From contig JAUIRK010001034.1 of NCBI GenBank assembly GCA_030549495.1, positions 434,001 through 498,000 on the forward strand: DNA of 64,000 nucleotides, in the 5' to 3' direction. Positions 46,588 through 58,683 of this stretch are shown here, piece by piece. Origin of the DNA: Nectonema munidae (taxonomy: Eukaryota > Nematomorpha > Nectonematoida > Nectonematidae). Under the pieces are notes generated by a model. It did not search any database. It was not told where the DNA came from and saw only the letters and a list, made by a program, of their open reading frames with translations. Numbering within the stretch: the first letter of the stretch is position 1; each line of letters begins with the position of its first letter. Both the position numbers and the translations under genes were made by a program.

Positions 46588-46847
46588 TGTAAGATCATGT
46601 TAAAACATAATCAAATAAGCAATATGTCATTAAAGTTAATAAAATAGTTTTATAAAGTGATTTAGAGGTATGTAAATATATAAGTAATTTAAAAATTACT
46701 ACAAATATAACAGTTTAATATAGTACAGCAATCTTCATAATTAGAAATAAAGTGTAAAGTTAATTTTTTTTTTTGACAGGGTGTTTCATGTAAGGGAAGT
46801 AGAAACTTCCATATCTGCACTGATGAACTTTTTATGATAAGTCGATG

Positions 46848-46925
46848 GCATCGCCGGTATTCGAACCCAAAGGCTTTGGATCCGTAGGCGACGCCTCTAC
46901 CTATCAGCCCACCTATCAGCTTTAT
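46848..46925 (-). repeat. tRNA-like module within LINE 3' end (copy 2)
   Basis: The minus strand reads TAGGTAGAGGCGTCGCC ... GGTTCGAATACCGG, equivalent to 17850-17925. It is preceded here by an extra 10-bp GCTGATAGGT / GGTGGGCTG duplication. Confidence 0.6.
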
Positions 46926-48759
46926 ACATTTATGTTTTAAAGTTTGAAGGGAGCAATCGAATTCTAGGAAAGAGTTAAGGAAAGTGTTCCATATTTTGAT
47001 TAACCTAAACTTCAAAGATTTTTGAGAAGATTTTAGACTATAGAATGGTATGTTGATGTTTCTTATATATCTAGCAGATGACCTTTCTAATTCATAATTA
47101 AATATAAACCAATCAATTATGAATGGTGCTAAATAACGATGAAGGGCTTTCCAAATAAAAAGACAAAGTTGCTTGTTGTAGATATCTGTGATCTTAAGAA
47201 TTTTATTCTGTTGGAAAAATTTGGAAGTATGTGAATTGCAATTTAGACTGAAAATTATTCGAACAGCCTTTTTCTGTTGAGTTAAGAGACTTGTAAGATT
47301 ACAACATCCCCAATTGATAATACTGTATGTTTGATGTGGTAAAGCCAAGGCCTTGTAAATTTCCAATTTAATATAATCTGAGATATGTCTAAGTGAAAAC
47401 AATATTCCTATTACACGACTAATTTTGCTAGAAACATCTTTCACGTGTTCATCCCATTTAAGATTGTCTTTGAGTACGAGGCCAAGAAAATTATGGGACT
47501 TGGATAGCACAATGTGATTTTTTTCCAAAAATTTGGGAGTCTTTTTTTTGTTTGTAAAATACAACAAGTGTCTTCTTTTTATTGATACAAAAATCATTTG
47601 AAATACACCATTCAAATGTCTTACTAACGTTGATTTTATACAATTCATCCAATGATTTATCGTAGAGAGTGAGGCCTGCTGTAGAAGTAAAGAGTGAGGT
47701 ATTAAGATTGGTAGGTCATCTGCAGATGAAAGAATATCTAGAGCCTTATTTGAATTAAAAATATCATTTGTATAGATTAGGAATAACAAGGGCCCTAGGA
47801 CTGAGCCTTGTGGCACTCCTTTGTTATTCGTAGCCATAAGTGGAGTTGAAAAACTATTGTTGACATTTACAATGTGCTGTCTGAAGGATAAATAGGAGCT
47901 AAAAAACTAGAGCATTATTATCGAATCCATACTTTTTTAACTTAAGCAAGAGTTTGCTGTGGAAAATTGTATCGAATGCCTTTGAAATATCTAGACAAAT
48001 AACAAGTGTATCATCATTTCTATCTAAATAATCAATAAGAGAATTTATTAAATAACTATGAGCAATCACGGTTGATGAATGTTTCCGAAACCCGAACTGA
48101 TGGGAATGTAACAAATTATTTATATAAAGTAATTAAGAACTTGAGAGTGAATTATTTTTTCAAAGAGCTTTGAGATAGTACTTATTAGGGAAATTGGTTG
48201 ATAGTTAGCTACACTAAATTTATCACCTTTTTTCTTATATATTGGAATGCATTTGCTGAGCTTAAAACATGAAGGAAAGATTGAAAGCATAGAGCAATGG
48301 AGGAGCAACTATAAATTTGGCAATTTTTAAGTGTTATGCTGAAATGTCATATATATCTTCAGATTTGCTGTCACTTAGATTATTATCAATGCCAGAAATG
48401 ATTTCATTTATGCCAATACTATTTAGTGTAAATGTTGAATAGACTTGAGGTAGATATTGCGCAACATCAGCATCAGAAGATTCAACTGTTTGATTTATAA
48501 ATGAAGAATTTATATAATTGCACAGTTCGTCATTGTCAATAATAAATTCATTGTTATTTTTCAAAATTAAAGTAATGCCATTTTTACTTTTTATTATATT
48601 GTTTATATTTCTCCAGATTTCTTTGCTGTTTTTATTAGTAAAGAGTTTATCGTAATAGTTACGCTTTAATAGTTTACACATGCGTTTTATTTCTTTAGAG
48701 TAGTCAATATATCTTTTTTTAATAGAAAAATCAATCTTATAATTGCTTACTTTTATCAT
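46870..48759 (-). pseudogene. LINE ORF2 reverse transcriptase (CR1/Jockey-like)
   Basis: Minus-strand pieces in order: a pre-RT linker (KRMCKLLKRNYYDKLFTN, 48759-48334); CIPIYKKKGDKFSVANYQPI then SLISTISKLFEKIIHSQ (48308-48120); HQFGFRKHSSTVIAH and VICLDISKAFDTIFHSKLL (48114-47899); VPQGSVLGPLLFLIYTNDI, SSADDLPIL in place of FADD, NFLGLVLKDNLKWDEHV and WNTFLNSF (47837 down). They fall in separate frames, so there are at least three breaks. The Asp of DISKAFD and both Asps of ADD are intact. Confidence 0.85.
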
Positions 48760-49149
48760 TTTAACCCTATTAGTGCTGGGGGGCGTAAAACGCCCCCCCC
48801 CTTGTCTAAAAAATTAATTGTAGAAAATTGGCTGAATCATATCCCTTCAAATTTTGTGACTTTTCCTAAAATTGCTAGCTGCATCTTTTGAAACCATTTT
48901 CATGGTAGTTGAATGACCCCTTCATGTCCAAAACTGTCAATCAAAATAAAAATTTTTTATTTTTCAGCAAAATTTTGACATTATCTGTACTTAACCTTAT
49001 AACTTAGGATCTATATTATATAATACCCTGAAAATTTATAATTATATACAGTTTAGAACGCATAACACTTTATATATTTAATTTTTTCAATAATCATGGC
49101 TACTTTTTAGAAAATTTCAATCAAAATTTTGATTGATCAAAAATATATC

Positions 49150-50720
49150 TAATAAAATATACTTCCAAATTTTACATAAAATATATGTGTTTATACTAAA
49201 TCGGTCATGCTGTTTTCATTTCTAAACTCATTTTTTACATTTAGGATATGAAAATACCTATATGTGTTAATCAAATTTGCGGTTTACTTCTGAAAATTGT
49301 TTCCAAAAACATTCCTTCATATTTTACATAAAATATATGTTTTATACCAAATCGATCATGTTGTTTTCATTTCTGGACTCATTTTTTACATTTAGGATTT
49401 GAAAATACCTATAAGTGTTAATCAAATTTGCGGTTTACTTCTGAAAATTGTCTCCAAAAACATTCCTTCACATTTTACATAAAAACATATGTGTTATACT
49501 AAATCGGATATGCTGGTTTTATTTCTGGACTCATTTTTTACGTTTAGGATCTGAAAATACCTATAAGTCTTAATTAAATTTGCGGTTTACTTCTAAAAAT
49601 TGTCTCCAAATACATTCATTCAAATTTTACAATGAAATATATGTTTTATACCAAATCAACCATGCTGTTTTCATTTCTGAACTCATTTTTCACATTTAGA
49701 GGTTTTAAAATATCAGTCAAAATTTGCGGTTTACTTCTAAAAGCTATCTCCAAAAATATTCTATAAATTTTATATGAAATATTTGTTTTTATACCAAATC
49801 AATCATGCTGTTTTCATTTTTGAACTCATTTTTTACATTTAGGATTTGGAAATACCTATAAGTATTAATCAAATTTGCGGTTTACTTCTGAAAATTGTCT
49901 CCAAAAATATTTTCTTGAAAAATATGTTTTAATACCAAATCAATCATGCTCGTTTCATTTCTGGACTCATTTTTTACGTTTAGGATGTGAAAATACCTAT
50001 AAGTGTTAATCAAATTTGCGGTTTACTTCTAAAAATTGTTTCCAAAAACATTCATTCAAATTTTACAATTAAATATATGTTTTTATACCAAATCAACCAT
50101 GCTAGTTTCATTTATGGACTCAATTTTTGCAGTTTGAATTTGAAAATACATATAAGTATCAATTAAATTTGCGTTTAGTTCTAAAATTTGTTTTTATAGC
50201 AAATATATCATGATGATTTCATTTCTGAACACAGTTTTCGCATTTAGAGGTTTTACTGCTAGTGTCAATCAAATTTGCGGTTTATGTTTGAAAACTATAT
50301 CCTAAAATATTCTCTCTAATTTTACAATTAAATATATGTTTTTATACCAATTCGACCATGATAATTTTTATTTCTGAAATCATTTTTTGCATTTAGAGGT
50401 TTTAAATGTCTGAAAGTGTCAATAAATTTTCGATTTACGTCTAATGTCTGCAGAAATATTTTTGAAATTTAAATAAAATATGTGTTTTTATGCCAAATGG
50501 AAGATGCTGGTTCAATTTTTGGACTCAGGTTTGGCATTTATGGTTTTAAAATATCTGAAAGCTTGAATAAGATTTGCGGTTTACTTCTAGATACTGTTTT
50601 CAAAAATATTTAAAAAAAAAAAATATCTGTTTTATACCAAATCGACTATGCTTATTTTATTTCTGTACTGGATTTTGGATAATACGGTTAAAAAATATCT
50701 CGAAGTGGCAATTGAATTAG
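49150..50720. repeat. Minisatellite 1, period about 150 bp, about 11 copies
   Basis: An anchor (ACTCATTTTTTACATTTAGG) recurs near 49231, 49382, 49534, 49686, 49829, 49970, 50123, 50234, 50383, 50529 and 50671. Spacing is mostly 141-153 bp, with one short unit of 111. Units also share TTTGCGGTTTACTTCTGAAA. Divergence rises toward the right. Confidence 0.9.
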
Positions 50721-51829
50721 TAATGTATGCCTGAAAAACAGTTCTGTAAAAAAATTTCAAAAAATGGCTGCATATTAGGTATATAGTAAAAATATACTTT
50801 TTTTTTTGTATATTTTGGCTTATAATACTTTCTACAATCATCTTAGGTATGAAATATTTATTAAAAAAAAATAAAACGTATTATAAAATCTTTTGAAAAT
50901 TTGTATGAGAGAAGGAACCAAGTTGAAAACTAATTGAAAAGAGAACATGTGATCAAAACAAATAATTAAAAAAATATGTATCTTGACTAAATGGAAGATC
51001 TACAATGTTCTAATAAACTAGGAAGTGGTTTAATTATATAATATTAGATGCTTCAAAAAAGATTTTGACTGTGAAAAAGAAGTTCCTCTTTTACAAATGA
51101 AAAATATTTAAATCTATCATCTAGGATTACAGTTAACTGAATTTCTAGGATGAGTTAACTGAGTTTCTGAAAATTTAGAATAGGTCAGATTTATCAAAAA
51201 TGGCACAGGTGCCAATATGTGAGAATTTAGTCACTATCAAGATATTTTTAATTTAAATTGAATTTGTCCATCTTTTTCCTTTTGTGTCAAAGAGATAATT
51301 TTTTAGATGAAGAACGTTGACAACTTTTTGTAATTGAACAATCAACATCACGAATGATTCATCAGAAAAAATCCTTTGAAATAAGATTGGTTGACAAATA
51401 TTCAGGCTTGATAATAAAATACACGATACTGATAAAAAAAGTCTAAGATCACCAAGAAGATTCTTTAATCAGAATGCTTTGAGAGAGGAAAAAAGTAATT
51501 TTATCCTTATAAAAAAATTTTCGAACACATATTGAAGAATATAAATTTCTAATGAAAAAAGAGCTACCAAAAAAGGATCATCATAGAATGAATACCAAAA
51601 TTACATACTGTAAATTATAATATGACGTAGAGACAACGAGCCGATAACGAATTTGTAGCCGAAAAGATGGAGGTCCTATCGAGTTACATAAGTTACTGTA
51701 GAATGAAATATTTTGAGTGAATTTTGGTTTATTAAATAAATTAAGAAAATAATTACCAGAGAAATACTGCAAGTAGAAGTTATTTTTATGTTTATATATT
51801 TGACATTGATTTACAGGTTTAATCCATTT

Positions 51830-52935
51830 TTTGACAGGTTTTATTGATTTCATAAAAAATGAACATAACCATTAAATTCTACATACTTGAAATGAATAAA
51901 AAACTTTTTATAAGAATAAAAATTTTAATTTTGACATGGGCTGTCATTTAAATTATTTTGTCAGGTTTGACTAATTTTTTATAAAAAAAAAAGGAATATA
52001 ACCAGTAAACACAGCCTACTTGAAAATGGGTATATGTGTGTAAAAAACATTATATAATTATTTAGATAAAAAGTTTCTTTTTTGAGATGAGTTGTCATAT
52101 GTAAATCACTTTTTTGACAGGTTTGAATGATTTTCATAAAAAATGAATATCACCACTGAATTCAGCATATTTGAAAATGGGTATACATGTGTAAAAAACT
52201 TTATATACTTATTTAGATAAAAAGTTCCTTTTTGAGATGAGCTGTCACATTTAGATAAATTTTTTGACAGGTTTGATTGATTTTCATAAAAAATGAATAT
52301 CACTACTGAATTCAGCTTACTTGAAAATGGGTATACATATGTAAAAAACTTTATATAATTATTTAGATAAAAAGTTTCTTTTTTGAGATGAGCTGTCACA
52401 TTTAGATCAATATTTTGACAGGTTTGATTGATTTTCATAAAAAATAAATATCACCACTGAATTCAGCATATTTGAAAATGGGTATACATGTGTAAAAAAC
52501 TTTATATACTTATTTAGATAAAAAGTTTCTTTTTTGAGATGAGCTGTCACATTTATATCAATTTTTTGACAGGTTTGATTGATTTTCATAAAAAAATAAA
52601 TATCACCACTGAATTCAGCATATTTGAAAATGGGTATACATGTGTAAAAAACTTTATATACTTATTTAGATAAAAAGTTCCTTTTTGAGATGAGCTGTCA
52701 CATTTAGATCAATTTTTTGACAGGTTTGATTGATTTTCATAAAAAATGAATATCACCACTGAATTCAGCTTACTTGAAAATGGGTATACATGTGTAAAAA
52801 ACTTTATATACTTATTTAGATAAAAAGTTCCTTTTTGAGATGAGCTGTCAAATATAAATCAATTTTTTGACAGGTTTGATTGATTTTGATAAAAAATGGA
52901 CATCACCACTGAATTCAGCATCGTTGAAATATATA
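51830..52935. repeat. Minisatellite 2, period about 151 bp, about 8 copies
   Basis: The anchor TTTTTGACAGGTTTGATTG recurs near 51833, 51961, 52116, 52266, 52417, 52568, 52719 and 52869. The last five or six spacings are 150-151 bp and the units almost identical; the first two are diverged. Unrelated in sequence to minisatellite 1. Confidence 0.92.
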
Positions 52936-53051
52936 TGTAACATTAAAAATATTTATAAAAACTTATTAATCTCTGAGAAAAATAGGGGGGGGGGCACTTT
53001 ACGCCCCCAGCACTTGAGCGGACAAATTTTGCCCATCACTAATAGGGTTAA

Positions 53052-53115
53052 AGTATAGTATATCCCGTTTTTTGATAAGTTCCAATAATTCAGGTGTAGC
53101 ATGTGTCCCGTGTCA
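53052..53115 (-). mobile_element. 5' remainder of the LINE split by the TTAA element
   Basis: The minus strand encodes THATPELLELIKKRDILYFK, in frame across the TTAA with MIKVSNYK at 48759. It is truncated at about 53115, only about 50 bp before the acceptor of the first SLC6 exon. Confidence 0.75.
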
Positions 53116-53163
53116 CAACTTTTTTGAATTCCAAGAGTTTTAATATCTACTTCTTGATTTCAG

Positions 53164-53448
53164 GCATAGAAAGACTTCTTTCAATGTTGAACAATTCAAC
53201 GTATACAGATATCAGCAGTAAGCCACCAACGCATTCCGGTTCCAGCTTCAACGAAAATGGTCTAATTGATCACGATGAGGAGTGCGTGTCAAATATCTCC
53301 GTTTCTTTCTTCCAAGATCCATACACATATGGCATGAATCGAGTAAGCTGGCAAAACAATTGTCAAGTCATTCTAGCTTACCTGGGCCACTCCCTCGGTC
53401 TCTCAACTTTATGGAGATTTCCTTATCTTTGCTATATCTTTGATGGAA
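53164..53448 (+). CDS. SLC6 family transporter, first recognisable coding exon (N-terminus and TM1)
   Basis: The acceptor TTCTTGATTTCAG ends at 53163; the donor GGAA|GTAAAC begins at 53449. The first ATG in frame is at 53184. About 60 polar residues (cytoplasmic tail) precede TM1, WQNNCQVILAYLGHSLGLST followed by LWRFPYLCYIFDG. The WRFPYLCY signature identifies the Na+/Cl- dependent neurotransmitter/amino-acid symporters. At the position of monoamine-transporter Asp98 (SERT numbering) there is Gly, as in amino-acid/GABA transporters. At Asn101, a sodium-site residue, there is Thr. Whether an upstream exon exists is unknown. The substrate cannot be stated. Confidence 0.92.
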
Positions 53449-55662
53449 GTAAACAAACTTATGTTATTATCAGGGCCTAACAAGACCGCGGGAGATCACA
53501 GGAGTATATAACGTATACTTAACACAGATCGCACATTTTTCAAATTATTGGCAGAGGGAGGAGGTTGAAATTCTTTTAGATTGTATAACTCTAAATTTTT
53601 TTATCAATACATTCGCTTTTTATATTTTATATAGAAAATTTTTTGAGTATGCACTTTTTAAACTTCTTTTTTGAAAGGCTGGCCCCCTCTAGATGTGCGC
53701 CTCTTATGTAACAGAAAGTATATAACGCATATTATATACGACATTTTTATAAGCTACAGAGTTGCCAAAGGATTCAGGCCTCAAATTATTTTAAAAATTA
53801 AGCAACTTGCTTACCAACCCTCAAGACACATATGGATCTTTTGCTTAATTTTTGGAATTGTAAAGATCCCCTTCATTTCTCTCTTTCCCAACAAATACGA
53901 CTCATTTTGAGTAAATAAAAGTACGTTTTATGACTTTATTTTATTATGTTTTTTGTTCGAAAATCCTTCTATCGGTGTTGATTTCGTCATCTGCTACCAA
54001 CTCTGCAATATCGAGTTCATCTTCTCTCAAAGTCATCAAAAATATCTTCTTTGACCAGCTTTTACACACACCTCCATAAAACCCTAACCCAGCCGAATTA
54101 GTACAAATCATAAAATTTCTATTATAATTATAAAATGAAAAAAAGTATTCAATAATAAAAGATAATGCTAAGCAACTTGAGGGCTGAAAATGCCCTACAC
54201 CCATATCAACGTGGGGCCTGATTCACTGCTAATAAAAAGTAGGTGAGCATACAAAATTCCCGTGGTTTTGCCAGGCTTATTTTAGATTCTCCTTTTTTAT
54301 TCAGAAGTGGAAGTATGCCGTTCATTATCACCTTTTGCTTCCATAAAGTATTTGTTCAAACCCCATGATGTTCAACGCTCGAGACAATATCCCTGTATGT
54401 GATTTGATGTTCATTCTTAGAAGACAAGACTTAGCCTATAAAAAAGTGTTCTTCTCATAAGCAGGCGAACAAGAACTTATATAAAGATTTGAAAACCTTG
54501 AATAAATCAGTTCAATTTTTATTTTAACCAAAGTTCTACTGATTGGAATAGTGGTATCATGGGATGAAAGCATTTAAACTGCACCCCTAAATACAAGTGC
54601 ATCAACTTAGATGTACAGTACACTCTATCTAAGTGGACCAGCTCTTTAAAACGCAGCCATTTTCTCACAGTCCCAATATTTTTCCTATCTTAACATCGTT
54701 TTTGCTTCCTCTAAAGCGACCAGCTCCCTATAAGACCACTTTATCTTGTGCCTAGCCTCATTTTTACTCGCGATAAAACGAATACTTCTTCCTTTCACAT
54801 TTGTAAAATGCTAACATATCGAACTCTAACATCATCAGTATGAAATATTTAATACAATACAAACATAATCGATAATAACAATACACATATGATCAGGGCC
54901 GGCCTTAGGCCACTGCAACCTATGCGGCCGCAATGGGCCCCGTGCTTTTCATTTTGATGATATATTGTATGATTTCGCTAAATGCAAGGTTCGCAAAGTA
55001 AAGTTACTTTGATCGTCATTTTGTGTTAATGAAAAAGTAATAAAACAAATCCCTTTTCTTTTTTTCAAAATCTTTTTCTCACTTTTAATCTTTTTTCCTT
55101 CCGACATTGGGCCCCGCACAAACCATTTTGCATAGGACCCCGCGAACACTAATGCCGGCCCTGCATATGATAATGATGGACAGTTCAAGAGAAGCCAGAA
55201 GAGTTTAATAAATCTTTTGAATAAACATACCACTTTTTATTTTTATCTTGATAAAGAAACTTAGTTTCGAAAGCGCTTGATAAATAAGACCTTAATCTTA
55301 TATAAAAAACCTTAATCTTCTATGAATTACTAATACATCATAAAATGCTACGAAAAATTAAAGCTTTAAAAAATTTTCTTCTACTAAAATGATGTACATC
55401 TATATAATCCTAAATGTGTGCTAATTTTGGATTTTATATTAAATTTTTGCACTATTCTAAAAAAATTAATGTACTTTTACTGAGCTTTTAAGTACAACTA
55501 AATCTTTTAATATGCTTTTTATATTAAAAAGATTAAAAGTTATCAAAATTAGTAAGATGAACTAATTTTTTCTTCACTAATAAAAAGACAATGTTCTTAA
55601 TCTAGTATATTTTACCAAATATTTGAAACATCGTTTGAACATGTTTGAATCCTTTTCTTTAG
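53449..55662 (+). other. SLC6 intron after the TM1 exon
   Basis: Contains the hAT MITE at 54894-55163 and a pogo/Tigger-like terminal fragment near 54616-54645 (CAGTACACTCTATCTAAGTG) with no partner end found. Nothing else recognised. Confidence 0.7.
54894..55163. mobile_element. hAT MITE with perfect 8-bp target duplication
   Basis: Ends CAGGGCCGGC and GCCGGCCCTG are perfect inverses. CATATGAT flanks both sides exactly (54886-54893 and 55164-55171). Subterminal TGGGCCCCG / GGGCCCCGCAC is also inverted. It is 270 bp with no coding, and intronic to SLC6. Confidence 0.93.
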
Positions 55663-55797
55663 GTGTTTTTATCATCGTGTACGTCATACTTATTATTGCT
55701 TTTTTCTTCCCGATTTTGTACATGGAGCTTTCTATTGGTCAATTGGCTCAAGCTGGACCAATCATAACAACTAGAATGTTTATTCCTAATTTTCAAG
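55663..55797 (+). CDS. SLC6 transporter exon 2 (TM2)
   Basis: The acceptor TTTCTTTAG ends at 55662 and the donor CAAG|GTATAT begins at 55798. In frame with the previous exon (GAT GGA A|GT GTT) it encodes SVFIIVYVILIIAFFFPILY, then MELSIGQLAQAGPIITTRMF and IPNFQ. It keeps the TM2 glutamate and (L/I)GQ signature, the GPI motif and the intracellular loop 1 layout of SLC6 proteins. Confidence 0.9.
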
Positions 55798-56211
55798 GTA
55801 TATTATCTATTATTTCATCAACTTCTAATTTAAAATTTTAATTTTTTTACAATTATTTTTTTTCCATTATTTATTTATCCACTTTCTGATGTAAAGCCAT
55901 TTTTGAAAAATTTAAATAATTGCTTTCAAAATTATTCTATACTTTGCAATTTTTTGACTAAATGTTTCTTCATAATTTAAATATTTTCCTAAATATTTTT
56001 AAAGAATATTCAAAAGTTTAGTGATTTTTTTAGTTTTAAAAATTTACTTTCAAAATATGCGAACATTTGTAAAAATTATCTTATCTTGATAAAAAATTAG
56101 GTATTTTCTTATTACATACCAACTTTGAATAAATTGAATTCTTATTTGATAACCAGAATGTCATGTTATTTCAGCTATGTGATTTTGAAAAAAATTTTCC
56201 GTATATTTTTT

Positions 56212-56350
56212 TGCGGCGTGAGTAAGATTGGTAAGGTTTTCGATAATTCAAGGTCTTGGGTTCGATCTCGTATCAAGCTTACTTTCCTCATAGTTTGATA
56301 CAAGCTGCGCCATTGTGCTTTCTCGATGAAAACACGTCAAGGTATCTTTA
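56212..56350 (+). mobile_element. tRNA-derived SINE (family 1, copy 2)
   Basis: The head GGCGTGAGTAAGATTGG and GGGTTCGATCTC (B box) is followed by TCATAGTTTGATACAAGC and TCGATGAAAACACG. It shares its body with 27366-27510. Confidence 0.6.
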
Positions 56351-57479
56351 CCTTTATACTTTAAACTCTTATTTTCTCTTGTAGAAATTTTTTTACATTT
56401 TTTCTCTTGTATTTCATAATCGGAAGGTCATGTTATTTCGCCCAAGTGATTTTGAAAATGATACAAAAATTTTTTTACGTATACTTAAACTCTTATTTTC
56501 TCTTGTATTCGATCATCATCACTGACCGAATACTCCGTAAAAGGCCAATTTCGGTCATTGAAACTTTATCAACTCGGCAACACAAACTTTTGAATTTTTA
56601 TGGTTCTTCTTATTATCAGTTAAATAATACCGTTGTAGTTTATTCATTTCTTAGTGAATACAAACATTTATTCTTTTTAATCTTCTTTATTTTATCTTTG
56701 CGTTTCGCATGGCGGCATGCATAATACTTTTTCAAATAATAAAAAAGTAGCGACTAACCACCTGTTCGAATCCCAGGAAGAACCTTAAAAATTCAATCAT
56801 AGTGTAGTTTCGATACTCATACACAAAATGAAATGGATAAGACTTCAATAACCCTAATTGGGTTTTTACAGAGTGTTCCATTAGTGATGATGATGATGAT
56901 GATCAAATACAAGATAAATCAAGAATTCAAGTTTTGATCAATACCTTATGCGCAGTGGCGATTCTAGACCTCTAGAAGTAAGAGGCGGCGGCAATTTGGG
57001 GCTAATATTTTTTGGAAGGGAAAAGTAGTTAAAGAGAACTGATTAAGGCCCTGAATTTCTCAAAATGAAGTAGTTTCATCCAAATTTATAAATCTTACAT
57101 CGCTCTCTTCCAGCATCAGAATTTCCAGAATCCTATTCTACTTTGAGAACTATATTCAACTTTAAAATAAAAATGCCAAACCAATGAACGAGAGAGACAT
57201 TAAATTCAGTGTACATTTTGTTCGCATGTGATAATACCGATACAACAAAATATTTGCAGCCTTATAAAGACATGAATGAAAGGGATTGTACAATTGATGT
57301 AGGCTGCTTTGGTTCATTCAGGAAAAATTTTCTCACTAGAGGTATCTCATGTTGTAAATCGTTTTCATTAACAGAGTATGCCAATACATATGCCTTTAAA
57401 TCTTTCTCAGATCTATCACTAACCACTACAAACAAAAGAACTGGGAGCAGAGAACAGAATTTGTCTTTGTAAAGCGAAA

Positions 57480-57910
57480 CGTCATGTGGGAGCCCCTAGT
57501 TGATCCTATGTATTCATGCTTCCACTTCAAATTAAATTGGGATTGATGAAACAGTTTGTGAAGGCTCTCAAACAGGAATCCACAGCAGTTGAGTATCTTG
57601 TTCAGTTCTTTCCAAAATTATCTAAAGTCAAACTCAAAGGTGGAATTTTTGTTGGCTTACAGATTAAAAAGGTTTTTGAGTGTGAATAATTCGGTAATAA
57701 AGTAATTGCAACTGAGAGGTCTGCTTGGAATTGCTTTAACGCAGTTGTTAAAGGTTTCTTTGGAAACTACAGAGTAGAAAATTACCAGGAACTGCTAAAA
57801 GATCTGATAAATGCTCTTGAAGCAATGGGATGCAGAATGTCTGTCCACATGTTAGACGCTCATTTGAATAGATTCAAGGAGAAAATCCAGCCATTTTTAA
57901 AATCTGTATT
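57480..57910 (+). pseudogene. Unclassified transposon-associated gene family, copy 2
   Basis: The plus strand encodes GLMKQFVKALKQESTAVEYL, VQFFPKLSKVKLKGGIFVGL, QIKKVFEC, then ATERSAWNCFNAVVKGFFGN and MGCRMSVHMLDAHLNRFKEK. The family is the same as 39956-40560 but covers more of the middle, including ERSAW-x-VV-FxGN and LGCxMSxxxHxLxxHL. It is better preserved, with a few frame changes. The transposon class is not determined. Confidence 0.6.
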
Positions 57911-58149
57911 TATTATACAAGTGCAAATTCCGTTTTAATTTACTTCATTGCGGTTTTGCTATGAAGTGCATGTATTTATTATGTTAACTAAATTTAATAA
58001 ATTAATAAAAAGCGAGTTTTTCCTTGAAAAATATCAAAAATCATAAATATTAATGTCCTGACCACAAAGCCAATGGTCTTTTTTAACACCTTTAAAGATT
58101 TGATACATTTTTTAATTTTATTTATCAATTAAAATGATTTTTTAAGTTT

Positions 58150-58683
58150 TAAGTTCCTCTGGAATAAAGCATTCAAAAGAAAGAGTGACAATAGTTTTGG
58201 CTGTTTCTATATGATTGGTAAAAAATTCAAGCCGACGATCATTGGAAAAACAGCTAATCCAAGATGTTTCAAAAAATAAAATAAAATATGGTACTAATTT
58301 ATTATGAATGGAATAATAAAAACTTAGATGACATCAAAAATTTTCGAAAAATGGCTGAATTTTTTCAACTCTAAAATGAAGAATCATAATAGCCAAATAA
58401 TCTCTTCCTCTATAATCTCATTTGAAATTGAGTAACATCAACTTTATATTTTACCAACAACTACGTCAGTTTTACAGCCTTTAGACCTCGGCGTTTTTCA
58501 AACTGTCAAGTTGAAATATAGAAAAAAAAACAAATCAATTTTGTTTCGAACAAGTTAGATGACCATGGTACATAAAATGGTTCAGGGGTGTTGAAAAAAT
58601 AAGTCTACTTGATGCTATACTTAGAATCAAAATATCATTGGATGATGGATGATGTTGATCAAATTACAATTACTCAATGTTTT
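58150..58683 (+). pseudogene. Tigger/pogo transposase remnant, part 1
   Basis: The plus strand yields GIKHSKERVTIVLAVS, KPTIIGKTANPRCFKK, FEKWLNFFNSKMKNHN, then LPTTTSVLQPLDLGVFQTVK and DDVDQITITQCF. These are Tigger DDE-domain blocks in order; the segment expected to hold the second catalytic Asp (LDN) is degraded. The protein is interrupted at QCF by the Penelope-like insertion; the C-terminus resumes after 60023. Confidence 0.8.

Larger units (their letters stand above)
46770..48764 (-). mobile_element. CR1/Jockey-like LINE, main part
   Basis: A non-LTR element in reverse orientation. The 3' end (CCCTGTC plus poly-A) is at about 46770 and the 5' side is cut at the TTAA (48761-48764) by the 4.28-kb element; its continuation is at 53052-53115. 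There is no RNase H domain. The 3' end carries a tRNA-like module. Confidence 0.85.
48765..53047. mobile_element. 4.28-kb TTAA-flanked non-autonomous element with two minisatellites
   Basis: TTAA at 48761-48764 and 53048-53051. Both ends begin CCCTATTAGTG, followed (at different distances) by GCTGGGGGCGTAAA-type sequence and long G/C runs; on the left this forms a GGGGGGCGTAAAACGCCCCC hairpin. There is no transposase. The interior is mostly two tandem arrays, each with a period of about 150 bp. Joining the flanks restores an uninterrupted LINE frame (… DILYFK then MIKVSNYK …), proving the insertion and a TTAA target. It probably depends on a piggyBac-type transposase in trans. Confidence 0.9.

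Noticed and set aside
52106-52589. ORFs of 60-110 codons with repeated segments on the minus strand
   Set aside because: They simply translate the 151-bp minisatellite.
54949-55233. 94-codon minus-strand ORF
   Set aside because: Runs through the non-coding hAT MITE 54894-55163 and its flank.
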